Source: Serratia sp. DD3 | GTDB taxonomy: Bacteria > Pseudomonadota > Gammaproteobacteria > Enterobacterales > Enterobacteriaceae | Assembly (NCBI RefSeq): GCF_000496755.2 | Contig: NZ_AYKS02000118.1 | Location: 119,720-183,719 of the forward strand | Reading direction: 5' to 3' | DNA: 64,000 nucleotides | In this document: piece after piece, positions 37,513 through 51,982 of the stretch | Numbering within the stretch: position 1 is the first letter of the stretch | How the letters are laid out: every line of letters starts with the position of its first letter | The notes under the pieces: model-generated | Seen by the model: only the letters and a program-made list of their open reading frames with translations | Told to the model about the DNA's origin: nothing | Database searches by the model: none | Translations under genes and position numbers: made by a program

Positions 37513-38883
37513 TTACTTTTTCTTCACCGGGCGTTGCCACCCTTGAATATGCACCTGTTTGACACGGCTGAGGACCAGTTCATCATCGGCGATATCACGA
37601 GTAACCGTAGTACCTGCAGCAATAGTGGCTCTTTTACCCACACAAACCGGCGCAACCAGTTGAGTATCCGACCCGACAAAAACACCATCACCAATGATAG
37701 TTTTATGCTTGTTAGCCCCGTCGTAATTACAGGTAATCGTTCCGGCGCCAATATTCACATCATCACCGATTTCGGCATCGCCCAAATAGCTCAAATGACC
37801 CGCTTTAGAACCTTTACCCAAGCGTGCTTTTTTTATTTCCACAAAGTTGCCAACATGAGCACCTTCAGCCAATTGTGCACCTGGGCGCAGTCGAGCAAAT
37901 GGGCCAACCGTGCAAGCCGCTTTAAGCTCAGCATCTTCCAACACACTGTAAGGGCTGATTTCACAATCATCATCGATAACACAGTTTTTCAGCACACAAC
38001 CACTACCAATTTTTACCCGATTACCCAGTTTGACCTTACCTTCAATAATCACATTGGTATCAATGGTAATATCACGGCCATGCTCCAACTCACCACGCAG
38101 ATCAAAACGCGCGGGATCCAACAGCATTACACCCGCCAGCAACAGTTTTTCCGCTTGCTCAGCTTGATAGACACGTTCCAATTGTGACAATTGCAAACGG
38201 TTATTCACCCCTTCTACTTCACTCAGGCGGGCAGGGTGCACCGCTTCAATTTTGTTGCCCTCAGCATGCGCCAAAGCGATGATATCGGTGATATAGAACT
38301 CACCCTGAGCATTGTTGTTATTCAACATACCCAACCAGCGCTTAAGATCACCACCGCTAGCCACCAGAATCCCGGTGTTAATTTCATTAATCTGACGTTG
38401 TTGTTCGCTGGCATCTTTATGTTCAACAATACCAACGACTTCACCATTTTCACGCATGATACGGCCATATCCGCTAGGATCCTCAAGCTTCACGGTCAGC
38501 AATCCAATCCCCCCTTGAGGTTTGGCTGCCAACAGGCGCGTCAAGGTTTCCACTGCAATCAGCGGTACATCGCCATACAACATCAACACATCTTCATCAT
38601 CAGCAAAATGCGGTGCCGCTTGCTGCATGGCATGGCCAGTTCCTAACTGTTCTGCTTGTAACACCCAATTTAGTGCATCGTTTTTTAAGGTGCTTTTCAG
38701 CAATTCACCACCGTGGCCATAAACCAGATGGACGTTTTTTGCGCCCAACTTCATGGCAGCATCAATAACATGCTGCACCATAGGTTTACCCGCCAACGGA
38801 TGTAATACTTTGGGAAGGTCAGAATACATGCGTGTTCCTTTGCCTGCGGCAAGGATAACCACGCTCATTGCGCTGTTAGACAT
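37513..38883 (-). CDS. glmU: bifunctional UDP-N-acetylglucosamine pyrophosphorylase / glucosamine-1-phosphate N-acetyltransferase
   Basis: A 456-residue enzyme, the E. coli length. The N-terminal nucleotidyltransferase shows [25 protein letters not shown] (11-35), [15 protein letters not shown] and YGDVPLI. The C-terminal left-handed beta helix has many hexapeptide repeats and the acetyltransferase site [28 protein letters not shown], where the His is the catalytic base. Makes UDP-GlcNAc for peptidoglycan and LPS from the product of GlmS/GlmM. Same strand as glmS. Confidence 0.98.
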   Translation of the reverse strand: MSNSAMSVVILAAGKGTRMYSDLPKVLHPLAGKPMVQHVIDAAMKLGAKNVHLVYGHGGELLKSTLKNDALNWVLQAEQLGTGHAMQQAAPHFADDEDVLMLYGDVPLIAVETLTRLLAAKPQGGIGLLTVKLEDPSGYGRIMRENGEVVGIVEHKDASEQQRQINEINTGILVASGGDLKRWLGMLNNNNAQGEFYITDIIALAHAEGNKIEAVHPARLSEVEGVNNRLQLSQLERVYQAEQAEKLLLAGVMLLDPARFDLRGELEHGRDITIDTNVIIEGKVKLGNRVKIGSGCVLKNCVIDDDCEISPYSVLEDAELKAACTVGPFARLRPGAQLAEGAHVGNFVEIKKARLGKGSKAGHLSYLGDAEIGDDVNIGAGTITCNYDGANKHKTIIGDGVFVGSDTQLVAPVCVGKRATIAAGTTVTRDIADDELVLSRVKQVHIQGWQRPVKKK

Positions 38884-39115
38884 AAGTAACCTGATAACTC
38901 CATTTCGATGGACAAAAGTAAAACCGTTTACTGGCGGAATTACTACATATTTCTCTACAAAAATCTGAACGCTGTCAGAAGGCCTCTGACCTGACGCTAA
39001 TTAAACCAAACCTATTTTACAACGAAAAAACTGTCGGCGATCAGAGACGTTTTTATTCCTCTGTAAGTAGCGATAGATAGCAATATCAGCCTGATTGAGC
39101 CGCTTATTTTAATAC

Positions 39116-39143
39116 AAAAAAAAAGCGACCATAAAGGCCGCTT
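39116..39143 (-). terminator. terminator of the atp operon
   Basis: Stem AAGCGACC (39123-39130) / GGCCGCTT (39136-39143) with one G-U pair; leftward it runs into nine T residues (A tract 39116-39124 on the plus strand). Confidence 0.9.
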
Positions 39144-39170
39144 TCTGATTTCTGGATGTGGTGTACACCA

Positions 39171-39590
39171 TTACATCGCTTTTCTGGTGAGCTCGATAAC
39201 ACGCAATTTTGCAATCGCTTTCGCCAGTTCAGCGGAGGCCTGAGCATAGTCGACATCACCATGAGAAGTACGGATGTGCTCTTCAGCTCTGCGCTTAGCT
39301 TCCAGCGCTCTCGCTTCGTCAAGATCCGATCCACGGATGGCTGTGTCTACCAGCACGGTGACCATACTTGGCTGTACCTCAAGGATACCGCCAGATAAGT
39401 AGATAAACTCTTCTTCACCGAACTGTTTAACAATACGCACCATACCAGGCTTGATGGCAGTCAGCAGCGGCGCATGACCAGGGTAAATCCCCAGCTCACC
39501 TTCGCTACCAGTCACCTGGATTTTCTGTACCAGCCCGGAAAACATCTCTCTTTCCGCACTGACCACATCCAGATGGTAAGTCATAGCCAT
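39171..39590 (-). CDS. atpC: ATP synthase F1 epsilon subunit
   Basis: A 139-residue subunit of the central stalk. An N-terminal beta sandwich ([45 protein letters not shown]) is followed by a C-terminal helical hairpin ([38 protein letters not shown]) that can block rotation. Last gene of atpIBEFHAGDC. Confidence 0.98.
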   Translation of the reverse strand: MAMTYHLDVVSAEREMFSGLVQKIQVTGSEGELGIYPGHAPLLTAIKPGMVRIVKQFGEEEFIYLSGGILEVQPSMVTVLVDTAIRGSDLDEARALEAKRRAEEHIRTSHGDVDYAQASAELAKAIAKLRVIELTRKAM

Positions 39591-39610
39591 ATCAACCTCC
39601 TCTCAAGGCA

Positions 39611-41888
<2,278 letters not shown>

Positions 41889-41945
41889 CTCTGATTCTCC
41901 TCATTGCCAGCAACCTGCCATCATTCAACGACAGGTTGCTACGCG

Positions 41946-43487
41946 TTACCAGGACTGGGTTGCTTTAAAGGTATCGAGGATGCCTTTCAGCTTTCCTTCG
42001 ATTTCGTCGTTATAAGCACCAGTTTGGTTGATGTGGTTCAGTAGTTCGGCATGCTCACGATCAGCATAAGCAACCAGAGCCTCTTCGAAGCTCACAACTT
42101 TCGCGACTTCAACATCGTTCAGGTAGCCACGCTCGGCAGCAAACAACACCAGAGACTGCTGGGCAACAGACATTGGCGCATACTGTTTCTGCTTCAGCAA
42201 CTCAGTAACTTTCTGGCCATGGCTGAGTTGTTTGCGTGTTGCGTCGTCCAGATCGGAAGCAAACTGAGAGAACGCAGCCAGTTCACGATACTGTGCCAGT
42301 GCGGTACGAATACCACCGGACAGTTTTTTAATGATCTTGGTCTGTGCTGCACCACCCACACGGGATACTGAGATCCCCGGGTTAACTGCCGGACGAATAC
42401 CGGAGTTAAACAGGTTGGATTCCAGGAAGATCTGACCATCGGTAATCGAAATTACGTTAGTCGGAACGAATGCAGAAACGTCACCCGCCTGAGTTTCAAT
42501 AATAGGCAGCGCAGTCAGTGAACCGGTTTTCCCTTTAACTTCACCTTTGGTGAAAGCTTCAACGTATTCCGCATTAACACGAGCTGCACGCTCCAACAAA
42601 CGGGAGTGGAGGTAGAAAACATCACCAGGGTATGCTTCACGACCAGGTGGACGACGAAGCAACAAGGAAATCTGGCGGTAAGCAACAGCTTGTTTAGACA
42701 AATCATCATAAACAATCAGTGCATCTTCACCACGGTCACGGAAATACTCACCCATTGCACAACCGGCATACGGCGCCAAATATTGCAATGCGGCTGATTC
42801 AGATGCCGTAGCAACCACCACAATGGTGTTAGCCAGTGCACCGTGCTCTTCCAGTTTGCGTACCACGTTAGAAATGGTAGATGCTTTCTGACCAATCGCC
42901 ACGTAAACACATTTGATACCAGAATCGCGCTGGTTGATGATGGCATCAATAGCCAGTGCAGTTTTACCGGTTTGACGGTCACCGATCACCAACTCACGCT
43001 GACCGCGACCAATTGGAATCATGGCATCGACTGATTTATAACCAGTCTGTACCGGCTGATCAACCGACTGACGTTCGATAACGCCAGGGGCAATGGTTTC
43101 AACGGGAGAGAAGCCATCATTATCAACCGGGCCTTTACCATCAATAGGTTCGCCCAGGGTGTTAACTACACGCCCCAGCAAACCACGACCTACTGGCACT
43201 TCCAGGATACGACCGGTACATTTTACTTTCATGCCTTCGGCCAGATCCGTGTATGGCCCCATGACCACCGCACCCACAGAGTCGCGCTCCAGGTTCAATG
43301 CAATGGCATAACGGTTACCCGGCAGTGCGATCATTTCGCCCTGCATAACTTCGGCCAAACCGTGTACACGGATGATCCCGTCACTGACGGAAACGATAGT
43401 ACCTTCATTGTGAGCTTCGCTCACTACATTAAACTGAGCAATGCGCTGCTTGATCAGTTCGCTGATTTCGGTGGAATTCAGTTGCAT
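41946..43487 (-). CDS. atpA: ATP synthase F1 alpha subunit
   Basis: A 513-residue non-catalytic nucleotide-binding subunit. Walker A is GDRQTGKT (169-176). The [17 protein letters not shown] signature of the family occurs near residue 360. Length equals E. coli AtpA. Confidence 0.99.
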   Translation of the reverse strand: MQLNSTEISELIKQRIAQFNVVSEAHNEGTIVSVSDGIIRVHGLAEVMQGEMIALPGNRYAIALNLERDSVGAVVMGPYTDLAEGMKVKCTGRILEVPVGRGLLGRVVNTLGEPIDGKGPVDNDGFSPVETIAPGVIERQSVDQPVQTGYKSVDAMIPIGRGQRELVIGDRQTGKTALAIDAIINQRDSGIKCVYVAIGQKASTISNVVRKLEEHGALANTIVVVATASESAALQYLAPYAGCAMGEYFRDRGEDALIVYDDLSKQAVAYRQISLLLRRPPGREAYPGDVFYLHSRLLERAARVNAEYVEAFTKGEVKGKTGSLTALPIIETQAGDVSAFVPTNVISITDGQIFLESNLFNSGIRPAVNPGISVSRVGGAAQTKIIKKLSGGIRTALAQYRELAAFSQFASDLDDATRKQLSHGQKVTELLKQKQYAPMSVAQQSLVLFAAERGYLNDVEVAKVVSFEEALVAYADREHAELLNHINQTGAYNDEIEGKLKGILDTFKATQSW

Positions 43488-43499
43488 GCTCCAGTCCCC

Positions 43500-44033
43500 T
43501 TAAGACTGCAAGACGTCTGCCAGGCGTTCAAGACGACCGCGAACGCTGCCATCAATCACCATATCACCGGCACGGATAATGACACCGGCCAGTACAGACT
43601 TGTCAATTTTGCAATTCAGCTTAACTTTGCGTGATAAACGTTTTTCCATCGCAGCGGCAATCTTGGCCTGCTGTTCATCGTTCAGTGCGCTCGCAGAGAG
43701 CACGTCGACTTCGACGGTTGATTCCAGTGTGGCACGTAATGCAATAAACTGTTGCAGTACCGCAGGAAGAACCTGTAAACGCCTATTTTCGGCCATTACA
43801 CGGATAAAGTTCTGGCCATGCTCATCGAACTCGTCACCACAAACCGCTATAAATGTTTTAGATAGCGTATCGGGTGCGATATCACCGGAAAGCAGTTCTG
43901 CCATCTGTTCATTACCAGTAACAGCAGCAGCAAACGTCAGCATTTTCTGCCAGCGTTCTATGCTTTGGTTCTCAACGGCAAAGTCAAAAGCTGCTTTGGC
44001 GTAGGGGCGAGCTACAGTAATAAATTCAGACAT
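43500..44033 (-). CDS. atpH: ATP synthase F1 delta subunit
   Basis: A 177-residue peripheral-stalk subunit linking F1 to the b subunits. Begins [21 protein letters not shown] and ends with the family segment [29 protein letters not shown]. Confidence 0.98.
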   Translation of the reverse strand: MSEFITVARPYAKAAFDFAVENQSIERWQKMLTFAAAVTGNEQMAELLSGDIAPDTLSKTFIAVCGDEFDEHGQNFIRVMAENRRLQVLPAVLQQFIALRATLESTVEVDVLSASALNDEQQAKIAAAMEKRLSRKVKLNCKIDKSVLAGVIIRAGDMVIDGSVRGRLERLADVLQS

Positions 44034-44047
44034 CAGCCCCTCCCTCC

Positions 44048-44518
44048 TTACAGTTCAGCGACCAGTTTATCAACGATGTCGCTGTTAGCAGCTTCATCCA
44101 CGGAACGTTCGATTATTTTCTCGGCGCCTGCAATGGCCAACATCGCCACCTGCTTACGCAACTCTTCACGAGCGCGCTTACGTTCGGCATCGATCTCAGC
44201 CTGGGCCTGCGCCACGATTTTGTTGCGTTCCAGCTCGGCTTCCGCTTTGGCGTCGTCCACGATCTGAGCTTTGCGTTTGTTTGCCTGCTCAATGATTTTC
44301 TGGGCTTCCGCTTTGGCAGTTTTCAACTGCTCGGTCGCATGGGCTTGCGCTAAGTCCAAATCTTTTTTGCCACGCTCTGCAGAAGCGAGGCCATCAGCAA
44401 TTTCTTTCTGACGCTTCTCGATGGCAGCCATAATTGGCGGCCATACATACTTCATGCAGAACCAGACAAACAGGATGAACGCGATAGCCTGGCCGAGGAT
44501 TGTAGCATTAAGATTCAC
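44048..44518 (-). CDS. atpF: ATP synthase F0 b subunit
   Basis: A 156-residue stator subunit. A single N-terminal membrane helix ([25 protein letters not shown]) is followed by a long charged coiled coil to the C terminus. Same length as E. coli. Confidence 0.98.
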   Translation of the reverse strand: MNLNATILGQAIAFILFVWFCMKYVWPPIMAAIEKRQKEIADGLASAERGKKDLDLAQAHATEQLKTAKAEAQKIIEQANKRKAQIVDDAKAEAELERNKIVAQAQAEIDAERKRAREELRKQVAMLAIAGAEKIIERSVDEAANSDIVDKLVAEL

Positions 44519-44576
44519 AGCACAATGCCTCTATAAAAGTTTAAAATGTGGTTTCTTCGCAGCGAGTGAACTCTGC

Positions 44577-44843
<267 letters not shown>

Positions 44844-44867
44844 AAAAGTGCAAGTGTTTTAAGAAAA

Positions 44868-46047
<1,180 letters not shown>

Positions 46048-46681
46048 GACGTTTGTTCTCTCCGTACCCCGAAGGGTAAACTGAGTGGCATATTCCTGTA
46101 AAACCCGCGTCATTGCCGTCTAGTTGCAACTTGCATGAACATGGGTAATGAAACAGCCTTCAATGCTATGAGTCAAGTAGCAAAAACCGTGCAAATTATA
46201 CGGGCCACTCCAACGAATTCAATCAATAAGTAGCAAAAAGGTGAACAATTATTTAAATTTTCCCCTTTGAGACACATTTCAATAGAAACCGCCCTTTGCT
46301 CTATCACACTTACTGGCCTAGTTACTAGGCTATTGCATCAGTAAATGTGCTGTCTATCACAGTAAATTTTAGCGCTAATTTATAATCCAATTTAACGCCC
46401 ATTGTCTTTAGCTAATCGAGCTATAAAAAAGATTACAAATCAAAGTATTGTAAGTAAACTTTTAAAAAACAATCGTAATACCATGCAAAAACATTTTACT
46501 GACATTTATAACCAGGTTAATTCAAGTTGCTGCCCACTGTTTACCATTTGAGTAACAATTACCATTTGAGTAACAATGGGGTCAGGCAAATAACATAAAC
46601 ACGTCGTTAAAGGTGTGACCAGATAGGTTTATCAAAAACCGCATACTATCTGACAGCAGTTACCTTCAAAAAAATTACAAC
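46048..46681. other. atp promoter region and long non-coding interval
   Basis: 634 bp between the inserted glycosyltransferase gene and atpI. It should hold the atp operon promoter. Visible structure: a tandem duplication at 46543-46578, a hairpin-arm-like TTCAAGTTGCTGC near 46522 and TTGCAACTTGCATG near 46125. AT content is high in 46340-46500. No coding sequence seen. Confidence 0.5.
46543..46578. repeat. 18-bp tandem duplication
   Basis: ACCATTTGAGTAACAATT (46543-46560) is followed directly by ACCATTTGAGTAACAATG (46561-46578), 17 of 18 identical. Confidence 0.85.
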
Positions 46682-47695
46682 TTATTGAAATTTAATAATA
46701 TCAGTTCTCAAATCCACGAATTTATCATAGACACTGTCGACAGATAAGCTCTTCACATCATTATCCATTGACTCCAGAACCCGTGATGGTACTTGCCAAG
46801 GGCCCCAAAATGAGGAGTCATGACCTGCAAACAACGCAACGACCGGTTTACCTACCCCCACAGCGATATGTAATGCGCCGCCATCACTGGTGACAATTTG
46901 ATCACATAAAGCCATACCTGCCATCAATTCACGAAGGTTGTTGGTTCTGTAAGGGATCAAATCTATGTCACGGCAGCCCTCTACCACTAAATCTGCTTTT
47001 TCATCATCACCAGGGTGAGTCGGATTATTACTCGAACCAGGGGACCAAAAAAGCATGATTTTACAGGGTTCACGCTCGGCTAATCGGTGAGCAAGTTCAA
47101 TAAAATGGTTAACTGACCATCTCTGATTGATTTTTCTAGAACTGATCTGCAGACCATATAGCGGTATCTTGTCATTTTTAGATACTTTTTCTTCCGCTTT
47201 TTTTATCTCATCTGCTGTTACATACAGTTCTGCTTTCCCCGGGGTTTGATAACAACCGAGCGGTTTTGCCAGGAGCGATAACTCTTCTACGATATGATGA
47301 CTTGTCCCTTGTACATACGGAATTTTGTCGGTGACAATATCAGGCGCATCGTCACCAATGGTAATAATTCGTTTAGCACCAGAGAGTTTTGCCCACATCA
47401 CCGCCCGTTTGTTCCACTGCCCAGCAACGATAGCGGCATCATAACCAGCTCGACGGATACGATAGGTGGTCTGCAAACGATGCATAAAGGCACCCATTTT
47501 AGCCTTGAGCGATCGTTCATGGTGCGACTTGGTGTAGTAATAAATGTTGGCGACATTAGGATTACCATCGAGTACTGACATGTTATAAGAGTTAACCAAC
47601 ACATCAACTTGGTGATCTTTTGCTAGCATCGAGATAAGCGGGGTGGTCAAAATCAGGTCACCGATATTTTCTCGCCTGATCAGTAATATTTTCAT
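46682..47695 (-). CDS. glycosyltransferase family 9 (heptosyltransferase-like)
   Basis: A 337-residue protein of the ADP-heptose:LPS heptosyltransferase superfamily. N-terminal block MKILLIRRENIGDLILTTPLISMLAK (RF-D/G-x-x-G-D family pattern). C-terminal donor-binding block LCDQIVTSDGGALHIAVGVGKPVVALFAGHDSSFWGPW, matching the D-G/T-G-x-x-H-x-A-x-x-x-x-x-P-x-x-x-L-F-G pattern. It is likely to add a heptose or similar sugar to lipopolysaccharide core. It is lodged between rsmG and atpI, where E. coli has only an intergenic region, and is not part of an LPS cluster here, so its acceptor is unclear. Confidence 0.88.
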   Translation of the reverse strand: MKILLIRRENIGDLILTTPLISMLAKDHQVDVLVNSYNMSVLDGNPNVANIYYYTKSHHERSLKAKMGAFMHRLQTTYRIRRAGYDAAIVAGQWNKRAVMWAKLSGAKRIITIGDDAPDIVTDKIPYVQGTSHHIVEELSLLAKPLGCYQTPGKAELYVTADEIKKAEEKVSKNDKIPLYGLQISSRKINQRWSVNHFIELAHRLAEREPCKIMLFWSPGSSNNPTHPGDDEKADLVVEGCRDIDLIPYRTNNLRELMAGMALCDQIVTSDGGALHIAVGVGKPVVALFAGHDSSFWGPWQVPSRVLESMDNDVKSLSVDSVYDKFVDLRTDIIKFQ

Positions 47696-47749
47696 TAATG
47701 AATCCCTTTATAAAACAAGCAGCATATCTCTTTTAAACGATGCCAATAT

Positions 47750-48376
47750 TTATTCAATGGTTGATAGTACAACTAAATGGCGTTCCCCCGCCAACTCTGG
47801 CACCTGCAGACGGACCACAGACTCCAAAGAAACGCCCGCTGGCAATGGTGCCAGTTCATTTTCGGGATAGACTCCCTTCAATGCATAGAAACGCCCTTGG
47901 CCTGGTGTTGGCAAGTGGTGACACCAAACCAGCATATCTTGTAATGACGCAAAAGCACGGCTGATTACACCATCAAATGTCGGATCCGCAATGAACTCCT
48001 CCACACGGCTTTGTACTGGCTCGATATTTTTCAGACCCAGTTCATGCTGCACCTGGCGTAAGAAACGGACACGCTTGCCCAAGCTATCAAGCAGAGTGAA
48101 ATGCGCATCAGGCCGTACAATAGCCAACGGAATACCAGGCAAACCAGGGCCAGTACCTACATCGATAAAGCGTGAACCGGTCAGATGGGAATTAACCACG
48201 ATGCTATCCATGATATGGCGAACCAGCATTTGTTGTGGATCACGGACTGAAGTGAGATTGTAAGCTTTATTCCACTTGTCGAGCATATCGACATAAGCCA
48301 GTAATTGGCTTTTTTGCTGATCGGGAAGCGCAATTCCTGCCGCAGAAAGCAATGAATCCAGTTTTTTTTGCACCAC
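47750..48376 (-). CDS. rsmG: 16S rRNA (guanine527-N7)-methyltransferase
   Basis: A 208-residue SAM methyltransferase that modifies G527 in the 530 loop. SAM motif [20 protein letters not shown], then [21 protein letters not shown] and [19 protein letters not shown]. The start is GTG (48376 or the next codon), as in E. coli. Located downstream of mnmG, the classical gidA-gidB pair near oriC. Confidence 0.97.
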   Translation of the reverse strand: MVQKKLDSLLSAAGIALPDQQKSQLLAYVDMLDKWNKAYNLTSVRDPQQMLVRHIMDSIVVNSHLTGSRFIDVGTGPGLPGIPLAIVRPDAHFTLLDSLGKRVRFLRQVQHELGLKNIEPVQSRVEEFIADPTFDGVISRAFASLQDMLVWCHHLPTPGQGRFYALKGVYPENELAPLPAGVSLESVVRLQVPELAGERHLVVLSTIE

Positions 48377-48507
48377 TAATGTCCTCTGACAGATGCAGAA
48401 CAGCAGACCAATCAGGAACTGCCTCTTAAGACAATCAATAATAATTCAGACATGCAAAGATGTCAGTGGCCGTTTCTCAGTAGAAACGAAACGACCATAG
48501 AACAGTA

Positions 48508-50397
48508 TTAGGCACTATGCCGCAATAACCCTTGTTTTTTTAACCAGATCAATAAAATAGAGATCGCCGCCGGGGTAATGCCTGAAATACGAGAAGCCTG
48601 ACCGATCGAGTTAGGTTTATGATCGTTAAGTTTGGCAATCACTTCATTCGATAAACCTGAAACCTGGCGATAATCAAGATCCAGCGGCAATACGGTATTC
48701 TCATGACGCTGGTGTTTTTCGATCTCATCTTGTTGACGGGCAATATATCCTTCGTATTTAACCTGAATTTCTACTTGTTCGGCAGCTTGTAAATCAGTGA
48801 GTGCCGGAGCGAAAACAGCCACGGAGGTTAATAGGCGATAATCGACCTCTGGGCGGCGCAAAAGCTCTTCGCCGTTAGTTTCTCGCGATAATGGCGATTT
48901 CAACAGAACATTAACCAGTTCCACATGCTCTGAATGCGGATGGACCAGGATATTACGCAAGCGCTGACGTTCTTGCTCAATGCGCTCCAACTTCTCACAG
49001 TAACGCTGCCAACGTACATCATCAACCAATCCCAATTCACGGCCTTTTTCTGTCAGGCGCAAATCTGCGTTATCTTCACGTAGCATCAGACGATACTCAG
49101 CGCGCGAGGTAAACATACGGTATGGTTCTTTGGTGCCTAATGTACTGAGATCATCCACCAGCACACCAAGATAAGCCTGATCGCGGCGTGGTGACCACCC
49201 TTCCTGTTCCGTAGCATGGAGTGCAGCATTCAAGCCAGCCAACAAACCTTGTGCGGCAGCTTCTTCATAACCGGTGGTCCCATTTATCTGGCCAGCAAAG
49301 AACAGCCCCTGGATAAATTTGCTTTCCAACGTTGGTTTTAAGTCCCGAGGATCAAAGAAGTCATATTCAATAGCATAACCAGGGCGAACAATACGGGCAT
49401 TCTGCATTCCTTTCATTGAACGAACAATTTGCATCTGTACGTCAAAAGGCAGACTGGTAGAAATACCGTTGGGATAAATTTCGTTACTGGTTAAACCTTC
49501 CGGTTCAAGGAAGATCTGGTGTGCATTACGATCAGCAAAGCGCATGACTTTGTCTTCGATCGATGGGCAATAACGTGGCCCGATCCCTTCGATGATCCCG
49601 GCATACATTGGACTACGATCAAGGTTGCTACGGATCACTTCATGCGTTTTTTCATTGGTATAGGTGATATAGCAAGGTAGCTGTTGCGGATGCTGGTTAG
49701 CATTCCCTAAAAAAGAGAACACTGGGAGTGGGGTATCCCCAAACTGTGGTTCTAACAGATTAAAATCAATTGTTCGCGCATCAATACGGGGTGGTGTGCC
49801 CGTTTTTAGACGATTGACACGCAACGGCAGCTCACGCAGACGTCGTGATAAAGAGATCGATGGCGGATCTCCTGCTCGGCCACCACTGTAGTTTTCCAAC
49901 CCGATATGGATCTTGCCATCAAGGAAGGTTCCCACCGTCAGGACGACCGCTTTGGCGCGGAATTTTAATCCCATCTGGGTAACCGCACCAACAACACGAT
50001 CATTTTCGACAATCAAGTCTTCAACCGCTTGTTGAAAGACCATCAAATTAGGTTGGTTTTCTAACGCTGTGCGAATTGCTTGGCGATACAGCACACGATC
50101 TGCCTGAGCGCGGGTGGCTCTGACAGCCGGTCCTTTACTGGCGTTTAGTATTCTAAACTGGATCCCAGCCTGATCGATCGCCGTCGCCATTAAGCCGCCA
50201 AGTGCATCAATTTCTTTAACCAGATGCCCTTTACCAATACCACCAATCGCCGGGTTACAGGACATTTGTCCAAGCGTATCGATATTGTGAGTCAGTAATA
50301 ACGTTTGACGCCCCATACGCGCAGCAGCCATGGCTGCTTCAGTGCCAGCATGGCCACCACCGATAATAATGACGTCAAATTGCTCTGGATAAAACAT
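48508..50397 (-). CDS. mnmG: tRNA uridine-5-carboxymethylaminomethyl modification enzyme MnmG
   Basis: A 629-residue FAD protein, same length as E. coli; start ATG 50397 ([20 protein letters not shown]). The dinucleotide motif GGGHAG spans 13-18; [18 protein letters not shown] and [13 protein letters not shown] are family-specific. Partner of MnmE at 881-2245. It is transcribed away from oriC, which lies immediately upstream. Confidence 0.98.
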   Translation of the reverse strand: MFYPEQFDVIIIGGGHAGTEAAMAAARMGRQTLLLTHNIDTLGQMSCNPAIGGIGKGHLVKEIDALGGLMATAIDQAGIQFRILNASKGPAVRATRAQADRVLYRQAIRTALENQPNLMVFQQAVEDLIVENDRVVGAVTQMGLKFRAKAVVLTVGTFLDGKIHIGLENYSGGRAGDPPSISLSRRLRELPLRVNRLKTGTPPRIDARTIDFNLLEPQFGDTPLPVFSFLGNANQHPQQLPCYITYTNEKTHEVIRSNLDRSPMYAGIIEGIGPRYCPSIEDKVMRFADRNAHQIFLEPEGLTSNEIYPNGISTSLPFDVQMQIVRSMKGMQNARIVRPGYAIEYDFFDPRDLKPTLESKFIQGLFFAGQINGTTGYEEAAAQGLLAGLNAALHATEQEGWSPRRDQAYLGVLVDDLSTLGTKEPYRMFTSRAEYRLMLREDNADLRLTEKGRELGLVDDVRWQRYCEKLERIEQERQRLRNILVHPHSEHVELVNVLLKSPLSRETNGEELLRRPEVDYRLLTSVAVFAPALTDLQAAEQVEIQVKYEGYIARQQDEIEKHQRHENTVLPLDLDYRQVSGLSNEVIAKLNDHKPNSIGQASRISGITPAAISILLIWLKKQGLLRHSA

Positions 50398-50487
50398 GGA
50401 ACAGCACCTCAAAAGAACTGGCGAACAATCATTGTTTGTCCTGGGGGAGGGATTCTACTCAAGTTTAGACGATCGACCAAGTGGTCA

Positions 50488-50754
50488 GGATCGACGGGTA
50501 ATAAAAAGAAGATCTTTTTATTTAAAGATCTCTTTATTAGATCTCTTATTAGGATCACGATCTTCTGTGCATAACTCAACATTCTCTATTTATATCATTA
50601 AATTAAAGAGGATCATTTACTGTGAATGATCGGTGATCCTGGTCAGTATAAGCTGGGATCTAAAAGGCATGTTATACACAGGCCTAGCCGAGTACCTAAG
50701 TTATTATAGGGATAACTACGGGTTTTCCCCTGCTTTAAAGCCTAGTTATACACA
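50488..50754. other. oriC: chromosomal replication origin oriC
   Basis: Between mnmG and mioC, as in E. coli. Three AT-rich 13-mers of the unwinding element: GATCTTTTTATTT (50511-50523), GATCTCTTTATTA (50527-50539), GATCTCTTATTAG (50540-50552). GATC sites at 50489, 50511, 50527, 50540, 50553, 50559, 50611, 50628, 50635 and 50657. The conserved block GTGAATGATCGGTGATCCTG starts at 50622. DnaA boxes: R1 position TGTGCATAA (50576-50584), R2 TTATACACA (50672-50680), R4 position TTATACACA (50746-50754). R1 and R4 deviate from the strong TTATCCACA consensus. Boundaries are approximate. Confidence 0.95.
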
Positions 50755-50778
50755 ATCGTTCGCTTATTATTTAATCAA

Positions 50779-51219
50779 TTAGAGCAAAATAATCCAATCA
50801 CTGAGCCATTTTTCGGCGGGATCTTCGGGGATCTCATGTTGGGTGACGTCGATCTCAAGACGTGAACCGATCCTTTTTGCGCCATTTTCTTGCAGAAGCT
50901 CATCAAGCTGTTTGATCGCCCCGCAGAAAGTATCGTACTCAGAACTACCTAACCCCACGGCGCCAAACTTCACCAAGGATAAATCCGGTTGTTGTTGTTT
51001 AATCTGTTCCACCAGGGATTGCAGGTTTTCTGGTAAATCGCCGGCTCCATGAGTAGAAGATATCACCAACCATAAGCCAGATAACGTCAGTTCATCCAAT
51101 TCCGGACCATGCAATATTTCGGTTGAGAAACCCGCTGCTTCGAGCTGTTCGGCTAAGTGTTCTGCAACATATTCTGCACTGCCAAGCGTACTGCCACTGA
51201 TTAGAGTAATGTCTGCCAT
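50779..51219 (-). CDS. mioC: FMN-binding flavodoxin-like protein MioC
   Basis: A 146-residue flavodoxin-fold protein (ISGSTLGSAEYVAEHLAEQLEAAG with the phosphate loop, SSTHGAGDLPENLQSL, GLGSSEYDTFCGAIKQLDELL for the isoalloxazine loops). In E. coli it supports biotin synthase activity in vitro. Transcription runs into oriC. Confidence 0.96.
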   Translation of the reverse strand: MADITLISGSTLGSAEYVAEHLAEQLEAAGFSTEILHGPELDELTLSGLWLVISSTHGAGDLPENLQSLVEQIKQQQPDLSLVKFGAVGLGSSEYDTFCGAIKQLDELLQENGAKRIGSRLEIDVTQHEIPEDPAEKWLSDWIILL

Positions 51220-51279
51220 GAATGATCCTAACCTTGCTGAAGAGGAGCTATTGTACGCTGTGAATTAGTTGGGATCTAG

Positions 51280-51357
51280 CAGTGGATAATATGTGTATGT
51301 TTTAGCATTTATCCAAGCTGTAGGCGGGTTGGACGCAACTTGGATAAATGTGGATAG
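51280..51357. promoter_or_regulatory. DnaA-box-like sites and a hairpin upstream of mioC
   Basis: AGTGGATAA (51280-51288) and TGTGGATAG (51349-51357) each match the DnaA box TGTGGATAA at eight of nine positions. Between them an inverted repeat ATTTATCCAAG (51307-51317) / CTTGGATAAAT (51339-51349) lies beyond the 3' end of asnC. E. coli mioC is repressed by DnaA from a promoter box; a similar arrangement is inferred. Confidence 0.5.
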
Positions 51358-51365
51358 AATCAGTA

Positions 51366-51827
51366 CTAAGGTGTGATGGTACGCATAATGGGATTCTGCA
51401 GCGAGATCAGGGTTTCTGTTGACTGGATCTCGTCGATAGTCTGGATCTTATTGATAAGGACCTGCTGCAATGCGTCTATCGAACGACACATAACCTTGAT
51501 GAATACACTATAGTGGCCAGTGGTATAGTAGGCTTCAACCACCTCTTCCAGATTTTCCAGTTTTTTTAGGGCTGAAGGGTAATCCTTGGCACTCTTTAAG
51601 ATAATGCCGATAAAGCAGCAGACATCATAACCCAGTTGTTTAGGATCGATATCAACTCGGGTACCGGTAATGATCCCCGCCTGTTTCATTTTCTCAACCC
51701 GTACATGAATGGTGCCCGGGCTAACACTAAAGTTTTTTGCCAGTTCAGCATAAGGTGTTCTGGCATTTTCCATTAAGGCGTTCAGAATGCCGCGATCGAG
51801 ATTATCGATCTGATAAATTTCTGCCAT
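51366..51827 (-). CDS. asnC: AsnC, Lrp/AsnC-family regulator of asparagine synthetase A
   Basis: A 153-residue regulator. N-terminal helix-turn-helix (LDRGILNALMENARTPYAELAKNFSVSPGTIHVRVEKMKQAGII) and C-terminal RAM ligand-binding domain (VEAYYTTGHYSVFIKVMCRSIDALQQVL). Divergent from asnA, which it activates in E. coli when asparagine is scarce. Confidence 0.97.
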   Translation of the reverse strand: MAEIYQIDNLDRGILNALMENARTPYAELAKNFSVSPGTIHVRVEKMKQAGIITGTRVDIDPKQLGYDVCCFIGIILKSAKDYPSALKKLENLEEVVEAYYTTGHYSVFIKVMCRSIDALQQVLINKIQTIDEIQSTETLISLQNPIMRTITP

Positions 51828-51982
51828 TAAAACCCTCTTTAATTGATGATTATTGAATTATTACGGATTAAAAATGAACGATTAAAAAGAAAAAGGCAAT
51901 ATTTATTGATGGATATTGAATTCAAGTATCATTCTGTTGCTTAATCGTTGGCAACTAAACAGGTTATTAAAGAGATACCGTA

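Noticed and set aside
37534..38187. 217-codon open frame antisense to glmU
   Set aside because: Shadow of the hexapeptide-repeat coding region of glmU; no family resemblance.
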